From assembly GCA_036936605.1 (NCBI GenBank), contig JAUPFV010000001.1, positions 248,804,925 to 248,868,924 of the forward strand: a DNA stretch of 64,000 nucleotides. The letters are read 5' to 3'. The stretch comes from Limnanthes douglasii subsp. nivea. Taxonomy: Eukaryota > Streptophyta > Magnoliopsida > Brassicales > Limnanthaceae. This document shows positions 34,276-46,900 of the stretch, in pieces; within the stretch, counting starts at the first letter, position 1; each line of letters starts with the position of its first letter. The position numbers and the translations under genes are program-made. Under the pieces are notes generated by a model. That model was not told where the DNA came from. It made no database searches and was given only the letters and a program-made list of their open reading frames with translations.

Positions 34276-35034
34276 TCACCTAGAAGCTGCGAAGAAAACA
34301 CTATGTTCTCTTCTTAAATATACATATGATTCGAGTAACAAAAGCACTCCTACAAAAAAAAATTATCACGATAAAGAAGAAGTCTTTAAATTGGGGAAAA
34401 AGTTGGTAGCACTTATAACAAAAGATGAGACAATCTTTGGTTTGAAGCATGAAAACAAACACATGCCCTTAAACAAAAAAAATCAATCCAATATATTCTG
34501 AATTAGAAGAACAAGAATAAAAAATAATGAAGACTTACTTTTCAGATGATACGACAAGAAAAATCAAAACAAAACAAATTAAATAATAAAGGTATGTAAT
34601 TCCATATTTTATTAAATACTTTTACACTAGTCTCGCATAGATCATCTTTGCATGGCCTCGCATGGATGATCTTTTACTAGCCTCGCATGTTACCATCATC
34701 TCACATCTATCATATATTTATACCAACTAAATATTTCACATGTTTATATGATGCAATTACAAAAGCATTTAGAACACTAGGAGATCAAGTAGTAAAAGAT
34801 GTAATAATGTCCATCATTTTAGCATGCTCCACATTGTTCTTCTCTACATCCGAGGATGTATCAGCTTCTATAATGCTTTATTACCTAAAATACCTGGAAA
34901 ATATAAATAAATATAAGTGGGCTGAAGAAATCAAGAAGAAACTGATAAATTTAGTAAGACTTTACCATGAAATAAAACCTGATAAAGTAGATTGTGTTGC
35001 TCAATTAATATTATTTATTTTTAAACGTCATTAA
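34276..35034 (+). pseudogene. Unrecognised coding fragments between satellite segments
   Basis: An open stretch at about 34276-34500 reads HLEAAKKTLCSLLKYTYDSS and on to a stop near 34500. A second runs to 35034 and reads YDAITKAFRTLGDQVVKDVI, SASIMLYYLKYLENINKYKW and EEIKKKLINLVRLYHEIKPD. Both have ordinary protein composition. The ATG at 34687 lies in satellite sequence, so the true start of the second piece is more likely near 34740. They may be exons of one gene with satellite in its intron, or debris of a transposon. I recognise no family. Confidence 0.3.
34620..34735. repeat. CCCACATCTATCATG satellite, segment 2
   Basis: Short patch of the same repeat (CTAGTCTCGCATAGATCATC, CTAGCCTCGCATGTTACCAT) between the two coding fragments. 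Confidence 0.55.
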
Positions 35035-35214
35035 ATAAATTAAAATTATTATCTCCAAAGAAACATTACAATGCAGTCATTCATCATGTAACACACAAAT
35101 ATTTGTGAATAAGATGCAATTGAAGGCAAGATAGAAAAATACTAAAAATGGTTGTGTATTAAAGGGTAAACAAAATGGAATTGGATTAAAACTCTAAAGA
35201 GTATAACAAGTGAA

Positions 35215-35596
35215 CATGTGTATTTAATCTATAGTCTCGTATTTCTTTTGTTTTGTAATACATGGTATATTGTATATTATAATTTCCCACACATATCGTC
35301 TATATGGTATCCCACATCTATCATCTATATGGTGTGTGGTATCTATCATCTATATGGTGTGTGGCATCTATCATCTATATGTTGTCCCACATCTTTTATG
35401 TATTACATGTCATGTATATTTCATTTATTGCTTACCCAACATCTATTATGCATTACATTGTCTCGTATCTATCGTGTATTATAATGTCCCACATCTATCA
35501 TGTAATATACTATCTCGTGTCTATCATGCATTATATTTTCCAACATCATTTTGTTGTGAACAATGTTGTCTTCATTATATTGTCCTACATTACACC
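35215..35596. repeat. CCCACATCTATCATG satellite, segment 3
   Basis: Dense copies such as CCCACATCTATCATCTATAT and GTCTCGTATCTATCGTGTAT. It is interrupted at 35597 by a TIR element and resumes after it. Confidence 0.75.
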
Positions 35597-36752
35597 AGTG
35601 ACGGAGTTACATAGGGGCCGGAGGGGCGTTGGCCCTCGCTTACCGTAAAATATGGGTTAGTTAATATAGTTTATTTTGGGATAGTATGTATCTTTAAAGA
35701 AAAAATTAATTTAAACATCTGAAATAATTATTATTTTCAATGAAAAAATTAATTTAAAAATATGAAATAATAGCTATTATCCAAGATTTTAATTTAAAAT
35801 ATTTATAAATTGGAAGATATAGTCCACATCTACATCTCACTATCTTCAAGATTAGAACTACAGATAAAACTCGGTTGATTCTGTAAGTGTTCTTATTTTG
35901 TCATTCAATTTGTTTTTGCAATAATTTGTTTTGATTTCATATGTTTAATATTTCTCTCCCAAATTTGATTTTGTCTTTATCTTTGTCTTCTTCTATTGTT
36001 CTACATTACTGTTTTGATTTTAAAATTAATGGATAATTGTTTATCAAGGAAAAACTTAAATTAAATAAATTTAAAAAGAGAGAGAAAATGAAGAACGAGA
36101 AAGAAAATGAAGATTTTAATTAGATAGATTAAAGATGATGAATATTTTAATTAAATAAATTACATAAGATGGAGAAAATGAAGAAGATGAAGATTTTAAT
36201 AAAATAAATTAAGAAAAGTGGAGGTTGTAATTAAATAAATAACATTGACAACAATTTTCATTATATTCATTTATATTTTTGAAAATACTTTTTAATTAGC
36301 AATATAATATGATTTGCATTTATAAAAAAATTAATTTAATTTTTTAATATGCTTACACATGTGTTTGTTAAACAATATATATTGATATATATATTTTCAT
36401 TTTTAAAATATATCTTATAGATAACAAATTTGATTTTATTTCATCTATTTCCAAAAATATATTTTGTATAATAAATTTGATTTTGTTATATTTTATTTTT
36501 AAAATATATTTTAAGATAATATATTAAGAAATATTAAAATTTATTAAAATTTATTGTTAAACATTATTTTTATATGTAATAAATAATATATTAAAAATAT
36601 ATTAAAGTAGTTGTATACAATAAGAGAAACATTTTTTTAAATGATAATTTTAAAATGATAATGAAACAATTTTACGACGAAGGAATCTTGTAGAATAAAT
36701 TTTATAAAATTTTGTTTAGCCCCCCTTATTTTGATTCTTGGATCCGCCACTT
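35597..36752. mobile_element. Non-autonomous TIR element, about 1.15 kb
   Basis: It begins AGTGACGGAGTTACATAGGG and ends CTTGGATCCGCCACT, giving a 9-bp inverted match AGTG(A/G)CGGA with G-rich/C-rich sequence just inside both ends. The AT-rich interior has no transposase. The element interrupts the satellite, which resumes on its right. I could not find a clean target duplication, so the superfamily is open. Confidence 0.5.
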
Positions 36753-37015
36753 ACATTGTCCCACATCTTTCATGTATTACTTGTCCAACATCTATCATGC
36801 ATAACATTATCATACATATATCGTGTATTATAATGTCTCGTATCCATCGTGTAATACATTGTATCGTATCTATCGTGTATTATATTATCCCACATAATTT
36901 TTTGTATTATAAAAAAGTCCAACATCTACCATCTAATATATTGTCCCACATCTATCATGTAGTGTAATATTCTAGATCTATCATGTATTATACTGTCTCG
37001 CATATATCATTTATA
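36753..37015. repeat. CCCACATCTATCATG satellite, segment 4
   Basis: Continues the array after the TIR element (TGTCCCACATCTTTCATGTA, GTCTCGTATCCATCGTGTAA) and fades at about 37015. Confidence 0.75.
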
Positions 37016-38879
37016 TAAGTATTTGAAAATTTGATAAGTTTTAGAAGGAGAATATGATCTAACAAATGAAAAAGAATACACATTTAGTGGATAGTCCGAC
37101 AAGAATAAGAGGTTGATATGGAATAAGAAGAACACGAGGAAGATGTTGCTGCAAAGGAAGAAGAAAAAAGGAGGAGTTTCATATGATGGGAAAAAAGGAC
37201 GTTGATACAGAGAAAAAATAAGAAGGTAATCTTAACGATGATGATGAAGAAAAATTAACAAAAGGCTCTGATATCCATTCAAATTGAATCCTATGAGTTC
37301 GGACATCTAAGTAACGAAATTCTAAACACTTAGAGGATTAACTACCCAACTATACGAAACCTCAAAATCTCGAACAATCTAAAATTCAAAAGTCTGACAA
37401 TTCAACTAAACTCTATATTACAATTGTTCAACTTTAACCAAATTCTTTGGGTTTTTACAAAAAAAAGAGTTTCACTAAGCTAGTTTTGTAGACCAAGAAA
37501 CCAATAATCACGACAATTCCCAAAATGAGCAATTCAGCTTTATATGGACAATCAAACATCAAGTTATACTCATTTCTCACTCCATTCGCAAAGACTAGAA
37601 TGCTACTAATAAAAGGTCATATATAAACTAGTCAAACGTTAATAAATAAAAGGAAATGTTAATTAGTGACACACGACAATCTCAGCCAAATCTAGGCTAA
37701 AAAATTAATATATATGATTAAAGGATATAATAAGTCAAAGATAAAATATTTTAAACTTTTAGTTTATGAATAATTTTTTTGATAACAAATTTTTGTGTAA
37801 CTAAATAATATACCAAAACCTCCAATTAGGGGACTATGCACATATTTTCTTATTTTTCATAATTTTAGAAAAACTTGGCTTACTTGTCCTCGTAGCTAAA
37901 TATCTACTGACAAAGCATTGTTTGAGGTTTTGTTTATGAAATCCACACTGACCTAGTCAAACCTGAATATCACTCGTTATATATATATATATATATATGA
38001 AGAGTGTAGTATGATTATGTTTAGACTTAACTTATTAGGTGAAATATGAATTATTAAATTAAAATTCAACAATTGAGATTTTTATTTTGATATTTATTAA
38101 AAATGATAGTATCTATATATTATAACGGTTTTGGTAGAAAAATAATTTAAATAAATAATAAAATTGTTCTTACAAGTATTTAGGACACACCTTGGAGATC
38201 ATCATGCAATATTTTAAAACATACAATGGTAAAAAGTAGAACCAAAATTGGGCCATGATACAAGAGATAAAAACAGCACAAGAGAAAATGTACGAGCATC
38301 ATAAAAATGTCTAAACAAATCGCGGGTTGTCGTCGTAACATGAAACTACTAAAAGTAAGTAAGTAATTCATCACGTCTAGCAGTCTACAGCGACAACCAC
38401 AATGAGAGGGGCTGATAATTTCATATAACAAAGATAAATTAAAAAGACAAGTAAGTATTAACTTGACAAAAAAAATCTTGGCTCCAAGGAACCTGAATCG
38501 AAGGTAAAAAAATATACATGTGAAAGCACGTATGAGACGATAGGAGGGGATCCAAAGATTCATGCACTCACTCACTCCAAACGTGGTATATTACCACGCT
38601 AAAGCATGAACATGAAAAATGATGGATGTGAGAAGAAGGCCAGTTCGATGCGCCTTTACTCCAAGAAGGCCAATTAGTTTCGTTTAATGAGAACATGATC
38701 TTTGACTGAAAGCTACCCATATACCCTGAGTGAAGCAGCAGTTATAGAGGATATGATTGATGGATTTATGACATAAATTGCACAACAAACATTCTGAATG
38801 AGAGTTTAGTCCAAAATTTATAAGTTTATCTCGGATTGATAAATTTTTATGGATAAGAAAAAGAATAGAGGAATGATGT
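37016..38879. other. Intergenic, nothing recognised
   Basis: It contains a (TA)n run at 37978-37999 and AT-rich DNA. A 131-codon open frame on the minus strand (38575-38180) is very hydrophobic and Cys-rich, has no family motif, and is not supported as a gene. Confidence 0.4.
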
Positions 38880-39560
38880 GGTATATAGTACTTATGTCAT
38901 ATCAACCCAATCTTCCGATACACAGGGTGGACGTCCGGATGACGTTGTAGGCATTTTTTATTGTGATGTTTGCATTTCCACTCTTAACGGTCCAATAGTC
39001 GACGTCGTTTTAGTTTATACCATAAGGAGGACGTGAGAGAATGAGGTTATTAATATCTTGAATGCTGCGATGATTTCTAGCATCTTTTGGTCTTAGTACG
39101 GTTGGCTAGTTCCAAAGTTAATCTAGAATGATGTATGATACCTTGAGATTGTTGTCAAACCTTGAATCACGGATAATATTTTCCATGTAATGGGTTCCCA
39201 TAGAGGTAAGAAAAAGTCACGAATCGTACCAGAAGGAGTTAGTCTCTCCGTTGTCGATCGATACCATGTACATTTTGTTAGCCAAAAGCCTTAAACATAA
39301 AATTTTCCTCCAAGTCCGGGTGAAAGATGAGCCAGATTCAAAGACCAAAAGCTTTTATTTTTAATCTTTTCGGAATTAATCCAGCCAAACCAAATTGAGT
39401 TGTTATTTTTACTTACTAAGGACCATAGATATTTTAAAAAACTAATCTGATTCCAGATTTTTAGATCCATAATACCAATTATGTCTTCTATGATGGACAA
39501 TCTTACATTGAATCAAGCCACCTTTAGCTTCTAGAACCTTCATCTCATGGCATAACAAAA
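38880..39560 (-). mobile_element. LINE fragment (end of RT and zf-RVT region)
   Basis: On the minus strand, 39500-39291 reads WNQISFLKYLWSLVSKNNNS and IWFGWINSEKIKNKSFW. This is the conserved block after the RT of plant L1 elements, where W..A...K.LW.L...S.WV.W is usual. Weak continuation with many stops reaches about 38880. No ends or target duplication were found. Confidence 0.6.
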
Positions 39561-40019
39561 AGAACGTCGAATGTATCAGGAAAGCTCTTTCAGAATTTTG
39601 AACCGGAAAATATGGATTGAATACTATAGTTTTTTTTATCTAACTATATAAAAAATTCTTTCAGAATCCTAAACAGGATACGAAGATTGAATAAAAAAAA
39701 TTCTATCTAACATTGATGGAATCTAGATTATAACTTTGGGTGACTTCGAAATATGCTATTAGATTATCTATTTAATGATAGAACAATTGCTCACTATAAT
39801 ATTTTATATATAATATACAAATAATTTTCAAAATCATTGTAAATTTTATAATTTTATAATTTTATAACCGACTTAATAGAAACAACAATAAAAAGCAGTA
39901 GAATATGATAGATAAAAACAGAAGTTGAATTTGAAAACAGGTAACTTTGAGCGATAAAAAAAATATTACAGTAATAGATAATAAACAAAAATTGAACAGC
40001 ATATGAACAGGAATAAATA
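39561..40019. other. Intergenic, nothing recognised
   Basis: AT-rich sequence with no open frame or repeat of note. Confidence 0.4.
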
Positions 40020-40520
40020 GGTATGGGTATTCGGTTTGGTTTAAAGAACTAGTACTCCATTTAGGAATCGATCAAAATTTGGTTCGGTTCTAGGTTCTTT
40101 CGGTTTTTTAAAACTAGCACCCATTTAGAAACTGATTAAAATTCGGTTCGGTTCGGTTATTCTCGGTTTGGTTCGGTTACATTCAGGTTTCGGTTCCAAA
40201 TGGCTACTTTCTAACAAAATGGTTACTTTGGAAAGAATTCTGAAAAGAACGAGATGATTATTTTCTAACCAAATGGTTACTTGAACCCGAAAAGAACCAA
40301 ATGATTACTTTGTAACTAAAAGAATAGTTTGGAACCGAAGAGTGAACCATGGATATTCAAGAGTATTATTGTTTATTCGGTTTTTTATAGGTACTATTCG
40401 GTTAGTTACTATTCGGTTCTCGATTCCGAATCGTGAGTATTCAAAGATAATAAACCGTACGGATATTTATAAAGAACCGAACCGAATCCGTTCGGTTCTT
40501 GATATGTCTAAGAATAAGTT
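40020..40520. repeat. GGTTCGGTT-rich dispersed repeat
   Basis: The left half is rich in TTCGGTTTGGTT and GGTTCGGTTCGGTT. The right end carries the complement (AAAGAACCGAACCGAATCC), so the unit has loosely inverted ends. The centre has four copies of AAATGGTTACTTT or variants. This is a common type of plant repeat; the class is not assigned. Confidence 0.5.
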
Positions 40521-40915
40521 AACAACAATTCTAAACTATAAGTTCTTTATTTTATGAAATTTCATTTCATTCCATATTTAAATTTCTTATTTTCAATAAG
40601 ATATTAAAACGCTCAGTAATTTTAATTTAAAATCGCTTCAATTTATATTAGTGACGCAACACAAAAAATATCCGTTTCATCCCAAATTTTCAAAGATTTG
40701 TAAAAAAATAACTAACAAAATTAGTAATTTAGATTTACAAATATATGAAACGAATCATGGTCATGTTCAATAGAATATCTCATGTATAGAAAATTTGAAC
40801 ATTATGTCCAAGAGACAGTCTAACAATCTACTTATGATATATTCAACAAAGTTTTTATGAAACATTCTCATCTCACTTCACAAATGTAGAGCTTGGAGTA
40901 GAAGACTTCAAAACA
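40521..40915. other. 3' flank of APC8
   Basis: AT-rich sequence downstream of the APC8 stop codon. It probably includes the 3' UTR; no other feature is seen. Confidence 0.4.
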
Positions 40916-43562
40916 TTACGGAGGAAAATGATCATCCAACGAAGGAGAACCTTGTGCCATTCTAATTCCTCTAAGTAAACTCTTTGCCTTTTCTTTCTCC
41001 TGTAATTATGTACATAAACATAAGCGAGCAACAAGGATTTCTCAGTAAGTGAGCAACAACCTGAAGCATGTTTTATTGAAAAAAAAACAAAGCAAATGCA
41101 CTCACCGGACCGTTATAATCTAGTAGACGGGTACAGTACACCTCGGCTTCTTGAAATCTCTTTTGACTTCTACAGTGAGAAGCAAGAAAAACCAAAGCTT
41201 CGAGCAGATTTTGTCCTTCTCTCTCCTCAGCTTCCATCCTTTCCAAATCCTTCTCGTAATAAAATGCCGCCTCTTCATTACGGCCGAGTTTCTGATGCAG
41301 CTTCGCCAACTGGTTTAAAGCAATTGCTTCGCTATCGTTACAGTTTGCTGCCTTTCTATAACACGTTATCGCCTCCTCAAGCATGTTAAGCTGTTCAGTT
41401 TGATAACATTGAGCCATAGCAATCCACAATCGAGAATCATGCGGCTGGAAAAACACAGACTTTTTAAAATAATGAAGTGCATAAAACGGCATACCCATCA
41501 TTTCATAAGCCTGTCCTAAACCATACCATGCCCGATAATCACATGGATCTATATCCACAGCCCTACGGTAGGCATCTATAGCAGCTGGCGTGTTTTTCAT
41601 CTCAACATATTCATGGCCCATAAGTGTCCAAGCAGACAAGTACTTTCTATTCAGCTTAAGTGCTCTACGGAAATACATAACTGCTTTTTCATGCTGACCC
41701 TTTAAACTATAGTAATTACCGATAATGCAACACGACTCTGGCTTGTACTTATCAGTCAAGAATATCCTATGTGCTAGGTAACTTAACGAAGAGAAAGATT
41801 CCTTTGCGTAAAGTACATTGGAATACATGTCCATATCTTCTACTCGATAAGGATCGGTTCGTAAAAGATCCTCGAATATAACTTCAACTTGGTCAAAATC
41901 CCTAAGACTGTACTGGGATTTCGCAATCTGCGCTTGTATGTAGTTGCTAAAAGCAAATGTGGATAGTAAAGCTTCGTATTTTGCTAAGGATTCATGATGC
42001 ATCCTAAGTTCATGATAAGCGTTAGCTAAGAAGAAATCCTTCATCCAATGGTTATTTAGGTTAAGACTATTTAGGGTTTCGATTGATAAGCACAAAGATT
42101 GTAACTCAGACCAGGCGTTCCAGTTCCACGGGTAACTATTCACAGACTCGGTGAGAATGGTTCGGGCCAGATTCTCATTACCTTTGGCCTTAAGCACTAG
42201 ACCGTACAAGTATAAACCGAAGGAATCAATGCTTCCATTTTTCCGGAGCGAAGATAAGTCCCTCTCTAAAGAGACCAGTTCGGAATTTACAGGATGACTT
42301 TTACCCAACGGCCCTTCAAGTTCTATAATCTCTTCTTCTTTCCGCTTTTCTCCAGCCTTCAAGTGACAGTTAAATAATAAGATTACTTATTTTAAAACCA
42401 AAACATACTACTCAAGTAGATAAATTGAACATGAGAGATGGTTAAAACAAAAATCCATTTACAAATTTTATGTTTTTGTAAAACAAGTATGACTATGATA
42501 CCTCACATTTCCTATGAACAATCTGTTTACTCTTAACTTGTATCTGATTTCTCCACTACTATTTATTCAGTTTAAGAAAAGAATACTATCCAGTAATAAC
42601 TTTAGGTGGATATGCTAATTGCTACATATGATATCGCACTCATAGCACAAAGACATCACAAATGTTTTCTAAATTGCATGGCAATTACGGAAAATGGATA
42701 TCTCATAACAAGAAGGTTTCCAAAACACAGTATCACTAAAATATGAAGAATAACTAACTGAAACAGAAACATGGCCATGAGATAGGGATGTGAAGGCATA
42801 ACATACCAGATAAAGGGCATAGGAACGGAGGAAAACAGATTTTTTTCCATTTTGATCGCGTAGCACATGAGCGGCCCTACGGTATTCTCGACAATCGAAG
42901 TAAGACTTTGCCAAAAGGTAGAAGTCACCATCAACCACCTCGTCTTCCTCCATTACTGGGGTGGACATGTAGGACATGCCGGGAGCTGGCGATGGTGTCA
43001 TAATATTTTCATTTGTTCGATACCTTCTTCGGATACTCGAGCTCCCTCGTTGGAATCGGGTGTTAGAAGGTGTAACATTAGATAGATCTTGCTCAATTCC
43101 GACGAGCTGTTCTGCAGCCCTGTGTATAGAAATAACACATCACAATTATATGTAGTAACAAACTATAGTGAGGTTGTACGAACCATACACTAGAGTACTA
43201 ATCACGATCCAATATGGTAACATCTTTGTGCATTATAGTGGGGTAGTAAGAACTATACACTAGAGTAATAATCACTAGCAATGGCTTCCTCTGAGACATA
43301 ACTTAACTTAAAAACCTCCAAAACCCCAAAACAAAAAACCTACGATTCGGAGAAATGATTATAATATAGAAACATAAACATCAAGCAGAATTTAACCTAA
43401 GACTCGAGATCTGGATTCAACAATCTAGAACACGAAGAACGAGCAGGGTATCAAATTAGGGTTTATCGAAAAGTACCATTTGGCGGCAGAGTGAAGACAA
43501 CGATCGCTGAGTTGACGAATTGCGGCACGAAGCTCATTCCTGCAAAACTCTTTGGAAGTCAT
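40916..43562 (-). CDS. APC8: Anaphase-promoting complex subunit 8 (CDC23), TPR protein
   Basis: Four exons on the minus strand, 43562-43477, 43119-42807, 42356-41106 and 40999-40916, join in frame with GT-AG introns to give 577 residues, close to the usual length of plant APC8. It starts MTSKEFCRNELRAAIRQLSD and includes DGDFYLLAKSYFDCREYRRA and LNNHWMKDFFLANAY. The TPR array fills the second half (KYLSAWTLMGHEYVEMKNTP, DYRAWYGLGQAYEMMGMPFY, ALNQLAKLHQKLGRNEEAAF). The tail is short (AKSLLRGIRMAQGSPSLDDH). APC8 is a scaffold TPR subunit of the nuclear E3 ubiquitin ligase that drives mitotic exit. All frames are open and splice sites intact, so it looks functional. A LINE ends about 180 bp upstream of the start codon, leaving little native promoter beside it. 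Confidence 0.97.
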
Positions 43563-43727
43563 CGAAGATTCAATTTAGAGCGACAATGGTGGTCGGAACA
43601 TGAGTTTTAGTGCAGAAAGAGTGAGGCAGCCTGAGGGAAGAGAAACACCGCGCCGGTAATTTTGAAATAAAGGCAATATCAGCTCGATAAGTGGGCTTAC
43701 ATGTAAGCCCGTTGATAGGTTGGGTTA

Positions 43728-43744
43728 ACAGATATAGATCTAAC
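43728..43744. repeat. LINE target-site duplication, copy next to APC8
   Basis: ACAGATATAGATCTAAC matches 49493-49509 with one mismatch. Confidence 0.85.
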
Positions 43745-43930
43745 ATTTTTATTTTTATTTTATCAAAGAGACATGTATTGATAATTCTTGTAAATAGGAT
43801 AAGCTTGATACAATGGGGGTTTACGAATTAAAAAAAAAGGAGTGTCTAACCAAATAAGTCAAATGTATCATATTCCTTCCAAAATGAAAAACAGAGAGGA
43901 AATTAGACAGCATCGAAAGGGGTTATGGCT

Positions 43931-46900
43931 TCAAATCTCGACAAGAGAAACAACTTTAATCTCAGAAAAAATAGAACAGCAAGAGGATAAAGCAACTTCA
44001 GACACAAGAAGATGGGGCAACTTCAGAGGCTTCAAGCAGGAGAGATGGCTTGAAGAGCTTGAGAGAGCGCATATTCTCTGCTGTTCTAAGAGAATGATTG
44101 ATTTGAGGTAGGCAAGAACAGAGTCAAAGTGAAGCTTCATCTTCCACTTAAGAGTCCACTTGGCCAGCCGATCGACGGCGTTGTTTTGGGCTCTATTGAT
44201 GTGCTTGATGACTATAGAAGGTTTGAGCAGGCTGCGACAACAGGAGATGATTTTGCTAATGGGATACAAAGAAGAACCATAAGCAACAAGGTTAACTACA
44301 ACTTCAGAATCAAACTTCAATGTCGACATTAATGTAATTGTTATTGTGGCAGATGAGAAGGCCATCGAGGAGGGCTCTGGATTCAGCGAAGAGAGGGGAT
44401 AGTTTGACATAAGGAAAACCAAAAGCTGAAATTAAAGAGCCATCACTGCTCCTGATAATGATACCACCACTGGCATCTCCACAAGGTAAAGAGGAGCCGT
44501 CAGTGTTAAGCTTGATTCTATTGGATTTTGGAGGAGTCCAAAAGAGAAGGGATGAAGGCTTTGGTGAAGGAAGCACTGTTAAAGCAGCCAAGATCAAATG
44601 CAGCAAAGTTGAAGGGACACCAATGCTTTCGAGAGAAGGAATTGGCATTGTCAAGGCCAGCAAGAATGTACTTAACATAGTAATGGCTGAGATGTGGTTG
44701 ATGGTTTCAGATTTAATCTTAGCGTTGTTTTTCGAGCTCCAGATGACCCAACAGATAATTTGAGGGATGACTGAGAAGATGTGGGTATCAGCAGCAGAAG
44801 TCCACAACCAGGTCCTTAAAAGATGAGAGGTAGTCATATAACGTCCACAGGGATCTTTAAATGGTTGAAAAGTAGTTCCAAATACTCCGGGCGAACTTGC
44901 AGTTAACAAAAATGTGAGTAGTAGATTCTTGATTAGGGCAAGCTTGGCATTTAGATGCGAGATTGAGATGTCTCTTTTGCAGGATGTCATCAGAGGGGAT
45001 AAAGCTTTTAAGAATTCTCTAGGCAAGAAACGAGCATTTGGTGGGAGTGATGTTGTTCCATAATTTTCCATTAGCTTGGAATGAGAGTGCTTAGGTCTGA
45101 GGAAGTTCCAAGTGGCTTTAGTAGTAAATTTTCCATCTTTGGAAATATTCCACGAGACACTATCATCACTGTTAGCATTAATAGAAACATTCTTGATGGC
45201 AGAAAGGTCGTTAGGGGAGAGGATGGTGATTAGCTTAGGCTCATTCCAACCATGAGGGGACCAATAGTTGTGAACTTTCTCAGAAAGAGTGGTGGTGATA
45301 TCAGAGGTGATGTCAAGCTTAATGAGAGAGGTCTCTCTTAGCCAAGAATCAATCCATGAGTTGACATTGCCTCTGTCAATCTTCCATTTAATAAGAGGCT
45401 GAGCTCTGTCTTTAATAGAGATCAACCTATGACAAACTTTGGATCCTTTTTTCTTGTTAAGGGTACTAAAAGAGGGTGAGAATTATGGCAGTAGATGCTA
45501 TTAATATATCTAGTCCATAAGGTGGAGTTTTTCCTGAAGTTGATCCACAAGTTGTAAAAAACAATGTCTTGAAGATCCTTTAAGTTTCTGACATTGAGGC
45601 CGTCTTCAATGAAAGGTTTCCTGACCTTCTTCCATGAGCACCAATAAATTGAAGAATGGTCAAGGGAAGTGCCCCAAAGAAAGCTATTGAAGAGCTTGTT
45701 AATCATGCCGATGATGCTGATAGGGAGAGTAAGGCTTTGAATCTAATAACTGGGGAGAGGCATGAGGACAGTGTTGATGAGATTTAGTCTCCCAGCAAAG
45801 AAAATATTTTTTCCCTCCCAATCATTAATTTTACCTTTGATTTTATCAATCAAATTATCAAAATTCTTGTTCCAATTATTATTGTTGATGTTAACACCCA
45901 GGTAAGTGAAGGGAAGGTGATCACATTTGTAACCAGTGGTAAAAGAGATAGCTTCAATCTTAAGGGAGGGAAACTTGGTGGATGCACTAATGATAGTCTT
46001 CTCTTTATTGATCATCTGACCATAGGCCTCCTGGTAGTCCTGCAAGAATTTACTTAAGGTGGCAATAACAGAATTAGATTCGTTAGTGAATATCAAAAGG
46101 TCATCAGCATATGCAAGAGATGGAATGCAAATAGGGCTTCTATATTTATAATGAAGATGCTTATTGTCATTGAAAAGAAGGTTTAAACCACGAAGAATGA
46201 CTTCTTCAGCTATAATGAAGAGACAAGGAGACAGAGAGTCTCCTTGTCTGAGACCTCTACTGGTTTTAAAATAACCCACTGTTTGACCATTGATAAGAAC
46301 ATAGTTTTTGACATGCCTAACAATGCTATTGATGAGGTTAATAAAGGTTAAATTGAATCCAAAGGTCAGAAGAAATTTCTCAAAGAAACTATGAGAAATT
46401 TTGTCGAACATTTTGGCCATATCAACTTTGATGCTGATATTACCATCTTTAGTTTTCTTACTGAGGTCATAGATCAGTTCAGTAGTGAGTATAACATTAT
46501 CATGAATAGACCTGTTAGTCACGTAAGCACCCTGGTTTTCAGATATAATCTTGGGGCGCAGAGGGGCAAGCCTATTGCTGATGACTATAGAGATGATTCT
46601 ATTGAACAAGGAACGCATGCTAATAGGTATGAACTACTTCCAGCAGAGGGAAATTATTGGTTTTGGGAATAAGGACTAAACATGTGGCTAACACTCCTTG
46701 GGGGAGAGGGTAGCCATTGAAGAAGAATGTGATGGCTTCAAGAAGATCGGACTTGATAATGCTCTAACATTTGGTGTAGAATATAACATTGAAGCCATTC
46801 ATGTCAGGCGCACTTGTTTGATTGCGGATCTTTATAGCAAGCATAGTTTCTTCTTCACTGGGTAGCTTGGTTAGATTGAGATTTTCTTCATCTGAAACGA

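Noticed and set aside
35218..35648. Three overlapping frames of 88-115 codons on the plus strand
   Set aside because: All are translations of the CCCACATCTATCATG satellite in different frames.
38180..38575. 131-codon open frame on the minus strand
   Set aside because: Extremely hydrophobic and Cys/Leu-rich, no family motif, no splice or promoter context; probably a chance frame.
41096..41389. 97-codon plus-strand frame opposite APC8
   Set aside because: Shadow of APC8 exon 3, which is part of an intact spliced gene.
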